This document shows positions 9,089 through 17,995 of a stretch of DNA of 57,681 nucleotides, piece after piece. Both the position numbers and the translations under genes were made by a program. The DNA is from an uncultured Jannaschia sp. (GTDB lineage: Bacteria > Pseudomonadota > Alphaproteobacteria > Rhodobacterales > Rhodobacteraceae). The stretch's first letter is position 1. Every line of letters begins with the position of its first letter. The stretch covers positions 1-57,681 of the forward strand of contig NZ_CANLTQ010000018.1 of NCBI RefSeq assembly GCF_947494025.1, written 5' to 3'. Under the pieces are notes generated by a model. That model was not told the origin of the DNA. It worked only from the letters and a program-made list of their open reading frames with translations, and searched no databases.

Positions 9089-9331
9089 ATGGCCAGCATC
9101 ACGATCCGCAATCTCGACGACACTCTGAAGCAGCGTCTGCGCATGCGGGCCGCCGAACACGGTCGGTATATGGAGGAGGAAGTCCGCGAAATCCTGCGCC
9201 GGTCGGTCGGCCGGTCGCCGTCGCGTGCGAATCTGGGCGAGACCATCCACCAGCGCTTCGCTGCTCTGGGCGGGGCGGAGGTCGACCTGCCGCCGCGCGA
9301 GCCCATGCCCGAGCCGCCGCGCTTCGACTGA
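9089..9331 (+). CDS. FitA/VapB-type ribbon-helix-helix antitoxin
   Basis: An 80-residue antitoxin. The N-terminus, MASITIRNLDDTLKQRLRMR, is the ribbon-helix-helix DNA-binding strand and helix seen in FitA. Helix 2 reads RYMEEEVREILRRSV. The C-terminal tail is rich in Pro and Glu and would wrap the toxin active site. The ATG at 9089 follows a strong AAGGTGGAGG site. The longer open frame upstream is not coding in my view, since the FitA family begins at this Met. The toxin follows 14 nt later. Confidence 0.92.
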   Translation: MASITIRNLDDTLKQRLRMRAAEHGRYMEEEVREILRRSVGRSPSRANLGETIHQRFAALGGAEVDLPPREPMPEPPRFD

Positions 9332-9345
9332 GGCAGGTACCGGCC

Positions 9346-9780
9346 GTGATCCTGATCGACACCAACGTCGTCTCCGAGCTGATGCGCCCGTCGCCTGCGG
9401 ATGCAGTGATCGACTGGTTCGGTCGGCAGGACGCGGCCGCGCTTCATCTCAGCGCGGTCAGCGAGGCCGAGCTCCGCCGTGGCGTTGCCCTTCTGCCGGA
9501 CGGCCGGCGACGCGCCGCGCTCCTCGCTGCGATCGACGCGATGGTCGCGGAGGACTTCGAGGGCCGCGTGGTGGCGTTCGACAGTGCCGCTGCATCGGCC
9601 TTCGCGACCATCTTCGCCGAGCGGCAGGCAAGAGGCCATCCGATATCCTTTCCCGACTGCCAGATCGCGGCCACCGCCCGGGCGTGCGGGGCCGCGGTCG
9701 CGACGCGGGACAGGGACGGTTTCGCCGATTGTGGGATCGAGGTCATCGATCCATGGACGGAAGGGGCAGGGGGTAGATGA
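9346..9780 (+). CDS. FitB/VapC-type PIN-domain ribonuclease toxin
   Basis: A 144-residue PIN toxin. The metal-binding acidic residues are in place: Asp5 in MILIDTNVVSELM, Glu in VSEAELRRGV near residue 41, Asp in SFPDCQIAA near residue 104, and Asp in ATRDRDGF near 122. PIN toxins cleave RNA with Mg2+ and are held inactive by the paired antitoxin. The start is GTG at 9346. The stop overlaps the hsdR start (ATGA, 9777-9780), which couples the toxin to the restriction operon. Confidence 0.93.
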   Translation: MILIDTNVVSELMRPSPADAVIDWFGRQDAAALHLSAVSEAELRRGVALLPDGRRRAALLAAIDAMVAEDFEGRVVAFDSAAASAFATIFAERQARGHPISFPDCQIAATARACGAAVATRDRDGFADCGIEVIDPWTEGAGGR

Positions 9781-12239
9781 TCGGCATCGACAAGCGCGGC
9801 CTGTCCGAGCGCGACATCTGCACGAAATTCATCACCCCCGCCTTGCGTGCGACAGGCTGGGACGAAATGCACCAGATCCGCGAGGAAGTCGGCTTCACGA
9901 AGGGCCGCATCGTCGTGCGCGGCAAGATGGTGAGCCGCGGCCAGGCCAAGCGTGCCGACTACGTTCTGTCCTACGTTCCCAATGTCCCGATCGCCGTCAT
10001 CGAGGCTAAGGACAACGCGCATGCCGTTGGCGACGGAATGCAGCAAGCCCTCGACTACGCCGAGACCCTCGACATCCCGTTTGTCTTTGCCTCGAACGGC
10101 GACGGCTTCGTGTTCCACGACCGGACCGGTCAGAGCAATCAGCGCGAGACGACGCTCTCGCTCGATGCATTTCCCTCGCCTGCTGACCTGTGGGCCCGCT
10201 ACCGCGCCTGGAAGGGTCTCGATGCCGCAGCGGAGCAAACCGTCCTGCAGGATTATTTCGACGACGGCAGCGGCAAGGCCCCGCGCTACTATCAGGTCAA
10301 CGCGATCAACGCCGCGACGGAGGCCATCGCCAAGGGAAAGGATCGTGTTCTGCTCGTGATGGCCACCGGTACCGGCAAGACCTACACGGCGTTCCAGATC
10401 ATCTGGCGGCTGTGGAAGGCCAAGCAGAAGAAGCGCATCCTGTTCCTCGCCGATCGAAACGTGCTGATCGACCAGACGATGGTGAACGATTTCCGCCCCT
10501 TCGGCGGCGTCATGGCGAAACTCTCGACCAAGGCCAAGACTATCGAGCGGCAGGACGGCAGCCGCGAGACGCTGACCCTCGCGCTCGACCGCAAGCGCCG
10601 CATCGATCCGGCCTACGAGGTGTATCTTGGCCTGTACCAAGCCATCACCGGGCCGGAGGAACGGCAGAAGCTCTACAAGGAGTTCTCGGAGGACTTCTTC
10701 GACCTCATCGTCATCGACGAGTGCCACCGCGGAAGTGCCGCCGAGGACTCGGCATGGCGCGAAATCCTCGAGCACTTCTCGTCCGCCACACAGATCGGCC
10801 TGACCGCCACCCCGAAGGAAACGGAATACGCCTCCAACATCGAGTATTTCGGGGAGCCGGTGTACTCCTACTCGCTCAAGCAGGGCATCCGCGATGGCTT
10901 TCTCGCGCCCTACAAGGTGGTGAAGGTCCATGTCGACCGGGACATCGAGGGCTATCGTCCGGAGAGGGGCCAGCTCGACCGCGCGGGCCAGGAGGTCGAG
11001 GACCGGCTCTACAACGCCAAGGATTTCGACCGCGCTTTGGTGATCGACGACCGCACGACGCTCGTCGCGCGCAAGGTCACGCAGTTCCTGCGGGAGAGCG
11101 GCGACCGCTATGCCAAGACCATCGTGTTCTGCGTCGACCAGGAGCATGCGGCGCGCATGCGTCAGGCGCTGATCAACGAGAACGCCGACCTCGCCGCCGA
11201 AAGCTCGAGATACGTGATGCGCATCACCGGCAACGACGCCGAGGGACAGGCGCAGCTCGACAACTTCATCGACCCGGAATCCCGATGGCCGGTGATCGTG
11301 ACGACATCACGCCTTCTGTCTACGGGCGTGGACGCGCAGACCTGCCGGTTGATCGTGCTCGACCGCGAGGTGGGGTCCATGACCGAGTTCAAGCAGATCG
11401 TCGGACGCGGCACGCGCGTGCATGAGGACACGGGCAAGTACTTTTTCACGCTGATCGACTTCCGCGGCGCCACCAGCCATTTTGCCGATCCGGAGTTCGA
11501 TGGCGAGCCCGTCCAAATCTACAGCCCGACACCGGACCAGCCCGTCGATCCTCCGACACCGGGGGCCGGTGAGCCGGACCCCAGCGAAGGCGAGGGGGTC
11601 TGGAACGATGGAGGCGACACGACCCCGATCGACCCGGTCGGCAACTTGTTCGAGGCCAAGGGCAAGGGTCCGCAGAAGAAGATCTACGTCGACGGGGTCG
11701 GGGCTGTCATCGTCGCCGAGCGTGTCGAGTATCTCGACGAGAACGGCAAACTCGTCACGGAATCCCTGCGCGATTTTACCAAACGCGCCCTGCAGCAGCG
11801 CTACGCGAGCCTCGATGCCTTCCTGCGCCGCTGGAACGCCACCGAGCGGAAGCAGGCCATACTCGAGGAACTCGCCGCCGAGGGGTTGCCGCTCGATCTC
11901 ATCGGAGCGGAACTGGATCGTGACCTCGATCCCTTCGACCTGATCTGTCATGTCGCCTTCGACGCCAAGCCGCTAACGCGCGCGGAGCGCGCCGACAATG
12001 TCCGCAAGCGCGATGCCTTCGCCACGTACGGCGACCAGGCGCGCGCGGTCCTCGATGCGCTGCTGGAGAAGTATGCCGACGAGGGTGTCACGAACTTCGG
12101 CGACGTGGCAGTGCTGCGGATCGCTCCCCTCGACCGCCTCGGCACGCCCGTCGAGCTGGTCCGTGCATTCGGTGGCAGGCCCGGCTTCGAGCGCGCCGCT
12201 CATGACCTGCAAACCGAACTCTACAAGGATACCGCCTGA
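9777..12239 (+). CDS. hsdR: Type I restriction endonuclease, motor and nuclease subunit HsdR
   Basis: An 820-residue HsdR. The N-terminal PD-(D/E)XK nuclease is visible as Asp61 (KRADYVL) and E77-A-K79 (VIEAKD). The helicase motor follows: Walker A MATGTGKT near residues 195-202, DECH at 314-317, GLTATPKE (motif III) and a QIVGRGTRVHED motif VI. The C-terminal part would bind HsdM. With HsdM and HsdS it cuts DNA that lacks the host methylation, after ATP-driven translocation. It overlaps the PIN toxin by ATGA; hsdM starts 3 nt after its stop. No lesion is seen. Confidence 0.96.
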   Translation: MIGIDKRGLSERDICTKFITPALRATGWDEMHQIREEVGFTKGRIVVRGKMVSRGQAKRADYVLSYVPNVPIAVIEAKDNAHAVGDGMQQALDYAETLDIPFVFASNGDGFVFHDRTGQSNQRETTLSLDAFPSPADLWARYRAWKGLDAAAEQTVLQDYFDDGSGKAPRYYQVNAINAATEAIAKGKDRVLLVMATGTGKTYTAFQIIWRLWKAKQKKRILFLADRNVLIDQTMVNDFRPFGGVMAKLSTKAKTIERQDGSRETLTLALDRKRRIDPAYEVYLGLYQAITGPEERQKLYKEFSEDFFDLIVIDECHRGSAAEDSAWREILEHFSSATQIGLTATPKETEYASNIEYFGEPVYSYSLKQGIRDGFLAPYKVVKVHVDRDIEGYRPERGQLDRAGQEVEDRLYNAKDFDRALVIDDRTTLVARKVTQFLRESGDRYAKTIVFCVDQEHAARMRQALINENADLAAESSRYVMRITGNDAEGQAQLDNFIDPESRWPVIVTTSRLLSTGVDAQTCRLIVLDREVGSMTEFKQIVGRGTRVHEDTGKYFFTLIDFRGATSHFADPEFDGEPVQIYSPTPDQPVDPPTPGAGEPDPSEGEGVWNDGGDTTPIDPVGNLFEAKGKGPQKKIYVDGVGAVIVAERVEYLDENGKLVTESLRDFTKRALQQRYASLDAFLRRWNATERKQAILEELAAEGLPLDLIGAELDRDLDPFDLICHVAFDAKPLTRAERADNVRKRDAFATYGDQARAVLDALLEKYADEGVTNFGDVAVLRIAPLDRLGTPVELVRAFGGRPGFERAAHDLQTELYKDTA

Positions 12240-12242
12240 TCC

Positions 12243-13691
12243 ATGTCCGTCCGCACCCTCGTCAAATCCATTCAGGACATCATGCGTCAGGACACCGGCG
12301 TCGATGGCGATGCACAGCGCATCAGCCAGCTGTGCTGGATGTTCTTCCTCAAGATCATCGACGATCAGGATCAGGAATTGGAGCTCCTGCGCGACGATTA
12401 CCGTTCGCCGATCCCCGAGCGGCTGCAATGGCGGGCCTGGGCGGCCGACCCCGAGGGCATTACCGGCGAGGCGCTGCAGGAGTTCGTGAACGACGATCTC
12501 TTCCCTACGCTCAAAGGCCTCATCCCCGCCACGCCCCGAGCCCGCACCGTGCGCAGCGTGTTCGAGGACGCCTACAATTACATGAAGTCCGGCCAGCTGA
12601 TGCGGCAGGTCGTCAATCGAATCGACGGCATCGATTTCAACAACCTGAGCGAGCGGCAGCACTTCGGCGACATCTACGAGCAGATCCTCAACGACCTGCA
12701 ATCGGCCGGCAACGCGGGCGAATATTACACGCCCCGCGCCGTCACAGCCTTCATGACCGAGATGATCGAACCGCGCCCCGGCGAGACGATGTTCGATCCG
12801 GCCTGCGGAACGGGCGGCTTTCTGACCTGTGCCATCCGTCACATGCGCGAACACCATGTGAAGCGCCCCGAGGACGAGGCTGTGATGCAGGCCAGCCTCC
12901 GCGCGGTGGAGAAGAAACAACTCCCCCACATGCTCGCGGTCACCAACATGCTGTTGCACGGGATCGAAGACCCCTCGTTCCTGCGCCACGACAACACGCT
13001 GGCCCGCCCCTACATTTCCTGGGGCAAGGACGAGCGGGTGGACGTCGTCCTCACAAACCCGCCCTTCGGCGGGCGCGAGGAGGACGGGATCGAGTCCAAC
13101 TTCCCGCAGCACTTCCGCACCCGCGAGACCGCCGATCTCTTCCTCGCCCTAATTATCCGCCTGCTGAGACCCGGCGGCCGCGCGGCGGTGGTCCTGCCCG
13201 ACGGCTCGCTCTTCGGCGAGGGCGTCAAGACCCGGCTGAAGGAGGCGCTGATGGAGGAGTGCAACCTCCACACCATCGTGCGCCTGCCGAACTCGGTCTT
13301 CCGCCCCTACGCCTCGATCGGCACGAACCTGCTGTTCTTCGAGAAGGGCGCGCCGACGCAGGACATCTGGTTCTGGGAACACCGGGTGCCCGAGGGGCAG
13401 AAGGCCTATTCCATGACCCGGCCCATCAGGGCAGAGCATCTGGCCGACTGCGCCGCTTGGTGGGGCGGGCCGCACCGCGAGGGGCGGGTGGAGACCGAGC
13501 GCGCCTGGAAGGTCAGCGCCGAGGACGTGAAGGCCCGCGGCTACAACCTCGACATCAAGAACCCCTACACGGTGGCCGAGGATCACGGCGACCCCGAGAC
13601 GCTGCTGGAGGACTTGGGCCGCGCCGAGGCCGAGGTAGCCGCACTCCGCGACCAGTTGAAGGCGATCCTGTCGGAGGCACTCGCCCGATGA
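12243..13691 (+). CDS. hsdM: Type I restriction-modification methylase subunit HsdM
   Basis: A 482-residue N6-adenine methylase. The N-terminal HsdM domain covers about residues 1-130. GEYYTPRAV marks motif X. Motif I is FDPACGTGGF from residue 184, and the catalytic motif IV is NPPF at 272-275. Two copies with one HsdS methylate the recognition site and form the core of the restriction complex. The stop TGA overlaps the hsdS ATG (ATGA at 13688-13691), which keeps the subunits in balance. Length and motifs are normal. Confidence 0.97.
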   Translation: MSVRTLVKSIQDIMRQDTGVDGDAQRISQLCWMFFLKIIDDQDQELELLRDDYRSPIPERLQWRAWAADPEGITGEALQEFVNDDLFPTLKGLIPATPRARTVRSVFEDAYNYMKSGQLMRQVVNRIDGIDFNNLSERQHFGDIYEQILNDLQSAGNAGEYYTPRAVTAFMTEMIEPRPGETMFDPACGTGGFLTCAIRHMREHHVKRPEDEAVMQASLRAVEKKQLPHMLAVTNMLLHGIEDPSFLRHDNTLARPYISWGKDERVDVVLTNPPFGGREEDGIESNFPQHFRTRETADLFLALIIRLLRPGGRAAVVLPDGSLFGEGVKTRLKEALMEECNLHTIVRLPNSVFRPYASIGTNLLFFEKGAPTQDIWFWEHRVPEGQKAYSMTRPIRAEHLADCAAWWGGPHREGRVETERAWKVSAEDVKARGYNLDIKNPYTVAEDHGDPETLLEDLGRAEAEVAALRDQLKAILSEALAR

Positions 13692-15382
13692 ACGCCGACC
13701 GCCTGCTTGCCCTCTACGAGAAGGTGGCCGAGGCGCCCAACGCGGTTCCCCGCCTGCGCCGCTTCGTGCTGGACCTCGCCGTCCGCGGCAAACTGGTGGA
13801 ACAGGACCCGACCGACGAACCTGCGTCGGAATTGCTGAAGCGGATCGCCGCGGAGAAAGCGCGGCTGGTGAAGGCGGGGGAGCTCCGGGAGCCGCGCAAC
13901 GCCGTCGTGATCAAGCGCGACGAGTTGCCCTTCGTCCCACCTGCCCATTGGGTATGGGCACGCCTTATCGATATCGCGCGACCGAGCTACGGCTTCGCGT
14001 TCAAGTCCAGCCAGTTCAATGGCGAGAAACGTGGGATGCCGCTGATCCGCATTCGCGACATTTCAAAGATGGACACCGAGGCATACTACGAAGGTGAATA
14101 CGATCCCGGCTATCTCGTGCGTGCAGGCGACTACCTCGTCGGCATGGACGGCGACTTCAATTTGCGACGTTGGGCCGGGCCGGATGGGCTTCTGAACCAG
14201 CGGGTGATGCGCATCAACGGCTGGCGCTGCGAAATCGACCCCAAGTTCGTGAAACTACCGCTCCAGATGATCTTGGGCTACCTGCACGGCGACACGTCTC
14301 TGACGACCGTTAAGCATCTGTCCGCGAAGCAGGTCAACGGCATCGAAATCCCCCTCCCACCCCTCGCCGAACAGCGGCGGATCGTGGGATCGGAAGAGGA
14401 ACTGATGGCGCTGCTGGACCGGCTGGAGGCGGTGCGCACCACGCGCGAGGCCACCCGCGACCGGCTGACCGCCGCCAGCCTCGCCCGCCTGACCGCGCCC
14501 GGCACAGACCAAGCGGATTTCCCGGCCAACGCCCGCTTCGCCCTCGCCACGCTCCCCGCCCTCACCACGCACCCGGACCAGATCAAACCCCTCCGCCAGA
14601 CCATCCTCAACCTCGCCGTCCGCGGCAAACTGGTGGAACAGAACCCGACCGACGAGCCGGCGTCGGAATTGCTCGACAAACTGCATTCGGAATCCAGCAA
14701 GAAGAAAAAGACAGCGCGGACTTCGCCAGCAAAGCATGCGGCGGAAATGTCGTTTGAATGCCCTCCTGGCTGGGCTTGGGCTCAGGTCCGGCAAATCCTC
14801 GCCCCAGATCGAGACATTTCATACGGCGTCATTAAGCTCGGCCCAGAACCAAAGTCTGGCGGCGTTCCGACGCTTCGGTGCAGCGATGTCAGACCCGGTT
14901 TCATTGACCTCTCGGGTGTCCGAAAAGTCCAAGAGTCTATCGAGGCTGACTACGCAAGGACGCGGCTCGAAGGCGGTGAGGTTGTGATCAACATCCGTGG
15001 GACGCTCGGTGGCGTCGCATTGGTGCCCGACGATCTCAAGGGGCACAACGTCGCTCGAGAAGTCGCCGTCATCCCCATTGCGGCCGATCTTTCCGGGCCT
15101 TTCTTGGTTTACTTGATGCTCTCGCCCTACTTTTGGGATCACATCCAAAATAACCTTCGCGGGATCGCGTATAAGGGTCTGAACTTGGGAATCTTGCGGG
15201 AGCTGCCCATCCCCCTCCCACCCCTCGCCGAACAACACCGCATCGTGGCGAAGGTCGATGTCCTCATGGCCCTCTGCGACCGGTTGGAGACCTCCCTCAC
15301 CACCGCCGACACCACCCGCGCCCGCCTCCTCGAAGTCCTCCTCCACGAGGTCTTAGGCTCAGGACTCACAACCAGAACATGA
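13688..15382 (+). CDS. hsdS: Type I specificity subunit HsdS, 3' end replaced by IS sequence
   Basis: A 564-residue specificity subunit with two target-recognition domains. Two central repeat regions read LDLAVRGKLVEQDPTDEPAS and LNLAVRGKLVEQNPTDEPAS; each TRD ends in IPLPPLAEQ-R/H-RIV followed by a coiled coil. Start is the ATG overlapping hsdM. An IS5-family element is inserted at 15356. The last residues GSGLTTRT and the TGA come from the element. Without it, the frame would run 12 codons more, from GAT at 16195 to TAA at 16231-16233. Both TRDs and coiled coils remain, so it may still work. Confidence 0.93.
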   Translation: MNADRLLALYEKVAEAPNAVPRLRRFVLDLAVRGKLVEQDPTDEPASELLKRIAAEKARLVKAGELREPRNAVVIKRDELPFVPPAHWVWARLIDIARPSYGFAFKSSQFNGEKRGMPLIRIRDISKMDTEAYYEGEYDPGYLVRAGDYLVGMDGDFNLRRWAGPDGLLNQRVMRINGWRCEIDPKFVKLPLQMILGYLHGDTSLTTVKHLSAKQVNGIEIPLPPLAEQRRIVGSEEELMALLDRLEAVRTTREATRDRLTAASLARLTAPGTDQADFPANARFALATLPALTTHPDQIKPLRQTILNLAVRGKLVEQNPTDEPASELLDKLHSESSKKKKTARTSPAKHAAEMSFECPPGWAWAQVRQILAPDRDISYGVIKLGPEPKSGGVPTLRCSDVRPGFIDLSGVRKVQESIEADYARTRLEGGEVVINIRGTLGGVALVPDDLKGHNVAREVAVIPIAADLSGPFLVYLMLSPYFWDHIQNNLRGIAYKGLNLGILRELPIPLPPLAEQHRIVAKVDVLMALCDRLETSLTTADTTRARLLEVLLHEVLGSGLTTRT

Positions 15383-16192
15383 CGGTTGCGGCGATACAGA
15401 TGGCGGATAGGAACAGCTCGCCGCATCTGTCGTAGCGGGTGGCGATCCGGCGCCAGTCTTTGAGGCGGGCAAAGAGGTTCTCGATCCGGTGGCGCTGCTT
15501 ATAGAGTTTCCGGTCGTGGCTGGCGGGGTTCTTCCGTCCGCGCCGGGCCGGGATGCACACAGCGATCCCCTTGTCCTCAAGGGCTTCGCGGAACCAATCG
15601 GCATCGTAGCCCTTGTCGGCAAGAAGCGCCTTGGCGGGCGGCAGGGCATTCAGCAGAGCCAGCGCGCCTTTCGCATCGCTCATCTGGCCTGGTGACAGGA
15701 AGAAGGTCAACGGCCGTCCCAATCCGTCGCAGACCATGTGCAGCTTCGAGTTTAGCCCGCCCTTTGTCCGCCCGATTGCCCTCGGCCGAGTCCCCCTTTT
15801 GAGAGGCTTGCCGCCGTGCGGTGCGCCTTGAGGTGGGTGCTGTCGATCATGATGGTCTCGCCGTCCGGTCCGGGCTGCGCCAACTCGACGAAAATCCGGG
15901 CGAACACGCCCATGCGTGACCAGCGGACGAACCGGTTGTAGAGCGTCTTGGGCGGGCCGTAGATGGAAGGCGCATCCTTCCACTGCAAACCGTTCTTCTT
16001 GATGTAGATTATCCCGCTCAGCACCCGCCGGTCATCAACGCGTGGCTTGCCTCGGGACTTCGGAAAGAATGGCCGCAGCCGCTCAATCTGCTCGTCGGTC
16101 AGCCAGAAATGCCCGCTCATCATGCCCCCTCTGTTTGGGAGCTTGAATCACGCAGCCGGGGCACCCTCAAGCAAGTTTATGGGTCCTGACCC
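15356..16192 (-). mobile_element. IS5-family (IS427-like) insertion sequence, 837 bp
   Basis: The ends match as imperfect inverted repeats: GGCTCAGGACTCA at 15356 and, reading inward on the other strand from 16192, GGGTCAGGACCCA. A TA lies at each outer junction (15354-15355 and 16193-16194), consistent with the short TA duplication of this group. The transposase is split over two overlapping frames. The size fits IS427-like elements. It sits in the last codons of hsdS. Confidence 0.88.
15366..16123 (-). CDS. IS5-family transposase, two overlapping frames (OrfA/OrfB) joined by -1 frameshift
   Basis: OrfA runs from 16123 to 15752 (123 residues, starts MMSGHFWLTDEQIERL) and carries the first catalytic Asp in MIDSTHLKAHR. 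OrfB is open from 15983 to 15366 and carries the second Asp in LLADKGYDADW and the Glu in RHRIENLFARLKDWRR. The frames overlap. The minus strand reads AAAAGGGGGA at 15800-15791, a slippery run where a -1 shift would join KAHRTAASLSK to the RAIGRTKGGLNSKLHMVCD part. This frameshift arrangement is known for the IS427 group; the exact slip point is inferred. Confidence 0.9.
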
Positions 16193-16299
16193 TAGATCCA
16201 ACCCTTATACCGGTGATCGCAGCTATCGCATAAAATGTATAGTTCCTTTTATATTGCATAGAGCGAACGTCTGACATTAATTAATAAGATTAGATTTTC

Positions 16300-17007
16300 T
16301 CATTGGTTTTGCCGAGCGCGCACGTATTGACCGATAATTTCGAAAGCTTCTCGAAACGGAAGATTGAAAAACTCCCTATCTTGTCTGACGCGATAATCAT
16401 CCAATAATCTATGTATTTCCTTCTCCGTCCTAGCTGCTTCTTCCACGGTCCATGCCGCTCGAACACCGAAGGGCTCCAGAACAGCAGTAGCGGCGTTTAT
16501 CTCGGAGGCGCGCAATATTGGATCTCGAGTCGTATAACCGATCTTTAGAAATTCAGGCTGGGATCGCGATGACAAGACGTATATTACTCCTCCTTTCCAA
16601 TCCGTTCTTCCCGTGAGATAATTTCCAAGAAATCGAGGAACACCGCAGCTTTGTAGTTCACCGCGTAAATGTTCTACAAATTCTGGTTGGTCTGACTTTA
16701 GAGATTTTCGAAGCTCGCCTAGACCCGTAGCAGACTGTTGCAACAGATGATTTGGTGGACGTCCTAGATAGGACCAGACTATGAACCAATCCCACTGATC
16801 TTGGCGGTAAGCTCTACTGAAAAGGCCCTTCGATTCGGAAAGTGCTTCGAGATCAGTAGCTGTATCGGCGTTGTCGCCTTTGATTAGATCAATTGTCCGA
16901 CGTGCAGCAGTCATGCGGCGGGCGCGTGTCTCTGGTTTCTCAGGGGAGAGGCCGAAGCCCCACTTTTGGGATACTCGGACGGGGCGAGGTAGGGTAGGTT
17001 TGGTCAT
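16300..17007 (-). CDS. GIY-YIG/T5orf172-type nuclease-like protein
   Basis: A 235-residue protein, AT-rich compared with its neighbours. The C-terminal half, from about residue 138, matches the T5orf172 branch of the GIY-YIG fold: GVIYVLSS, then LKIGYTTRDPILRASEIN, and an A-x2-TEKEIHRLL helix followed by REFFNLPFREAF. The N-terminal 130 residues are not recognised. T5orf172 domains occur in phage and defence proteins. Start is the ATG at 17007; the stop is about 100 bp from the IS5 element. The base composition and odd codon use suggest separate recent acquisition. Its substrate is unknown. Confidence 0.75.
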   Translation of the reverse strand: MTKPTLPRPVRVSQKWGFGLSPEKPETRARRMTAARRTIDLIKGDNADTATDLEALSESKGLFSRAYRQDQWDWFIVWSYLGRPPNHLLQQSATGLGELRKSLKSDQPEFVEHLRGELQSCGVPRFLGNYLTGRTDWKGGVIYVLSSRSQPEFLKIGYTTRDPILRASEINAATAVLEPFGVRAAWTVEEAARTEKEIHRLLDDYRVRQDREFFNLPFREAFEIIGQYVRARQNQ

Positions 17008-17232
17008 TGTCTCGAGATATCACGCAAAGAAAAATGAGAGAACACCAAGTCTGAGCCCACATCGGTCAGAGCTGATTATACATAACCGACCTCAGTTCCA
17101 AAAACTTTGGATAACCTTTCTAAATAGATAGGTAACAGTCTTCATGTTCAGTAACCATCAGTGGTAGGTAGACAGGACGACAGAATGAGACGCCTTCTTT
17201 CCACAGACCATGCTGCGCGCTATCTTCCTTAT

Positions 17233-17490
17233 ATGACAATGCCGTCCCCATCGGAGCCACAGCAGCCCCTATGGGCCGGGATCGTCACGATGGTCCCGGG
17301 TCTTCGTGGCGGACGTCCCGTAATCCGCGGCATGCGTATTACCGTGGGCGACGTGCTGGGCTGGCTGGCCTCGGGCATGAGCGTCGCAGAGATCATCGAG
17401 GACTTTCCCGAACTGACTGAGGCGGACATCCGCGCTGCGTTGGCCTTCGCCGCGGAGCGCGAGCACACCACGACCGTCGCGGCGGAGTGA
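17233..17490 (+). CDS. DUF433 antitoxin-like protein
   Basis: An 85-residue protein with the DUF433 core: GGRPVIRGMRITVGDVLGWL, then ASGMSVAEIIEDFPELTEADIRAAL, which forms a small winged-helix-like domain. DUF433 proteins pair with DUF5615 PIN-like toxins (VapBC45-like). The frame is open back to 17161; I chose the ATG at 17233 because the family core begins shortly after. An ATG at 17185 is the alternative. The partner toxin starts 25 nt after the stop. Confidence 0.8.
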   Translation: MTMPSPSEPQQPLWAGIVTMVPGLRGGRPVIRGMRITVGDVLGWLASGMSVAEIIEDFPELTEADIRAALAFAAEREHTTTVAAE

Positions 17491-17515
17491 CGGGACCCGG
17501 TTCGCTTCCTTTGTC

Positions 17516-17849
17516 GTGAAGCTTCTGTTCGATCAGAATCTCAGCCACCGTCTTCCACTGCGGCTGGCCGACCTTATTCCCGGGGTCAACTCAAGTCCGT
17601 CTAATCGATCTGGATCGCGCCCCTGACACAGACGTTTGGGAGCATGCGGCCCAAGACGGTTTCGCGATCGCCACCCGCGACGTCGACCTGGCGGAGATAG
17701 CTACGCTTCGTGGCGCGCCTCCGCTCGTCGTCTGGCTGCGCGGCGGCAATAGTTCGACGGCCGCTGTCGAAGCAGCACTACGTGTACGCTACGCCGATAT
17801 TGTCGCCGCAGAGGAGAGCGGAGCAGCCTGCGTTGAGGTCTGGTGGTAA
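17516..17849 (+). pseudogene. DUF5615 PIN-like toxin with a 1-nt frameshift
   Basis: The GTG start gives VKLLFDQNLSHRLPLRLADLI, the typical DUF5615 N-terminus. At about 17580 a run of four G (CCCGGGGTCA) puts the frame out of register. With three G, the protein would continue STQVRLIDLDRAPDTDVWEHA, then FAIATRDVDLAEIA with the second acidic pair, and end at TAA 17847-17849. The total length of 334 nt is one more than a multiple of three, as expected for a single insertion. The toxin is probably inactive, or this is a sequencing error in a G run. Confidence 0.82.
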
Positions 17850-17960
17850 GAGCATGATCATCAACAGGAATTCGTTCAGAACTCTGTAAATTGTAAGTGC
17901 TATTATGTAAAATGCTTAGTCTCACTTCTCGTAAGCTGTCCGTCAGGAACGGCATCTAAC

Positions 17961-17985
17961 GCCCCGTTGAATCAATCAACGAGGC
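17961..17985 (+). promoter_or_regulatory. Hairpin next to the phosphoesterase ribosome-binding site
   Basis: GCCCCGTTGA and TCAACGAGGC pair over 9 of 10 positions around an ATCAA loop. The right arm contains the only Shine-Dalgarno-like GAGG before the ATG at 17996, so folding could limit translation. A terminator for upstream genes is the other option, though no T run follows. Confidence 0.4.
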
Positions 17986-17995
17986 CGCAGCCACC

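Noticed and set aside
9444-11147. 567-codon open frame on the minus strand
   Set aside because: It is antisense to the PIN toxin and hsdR, whose motifs are unambiguous. Long antisense frames are common in GC-rich DNA.
12332-13687. hsdS extended upstream to 12332
   Set aside because: That part is a shifted-frame shadow of hsdM. The ATGA overlap at 13688 is the natural start.
17969-17981. FNR-like box TTGAATCAATCAA
   Set aside because: The spacing is one base short of TTGAT-N4-ATCAA. It is better read as the loop and arms of the hairpin at 17961-17985.
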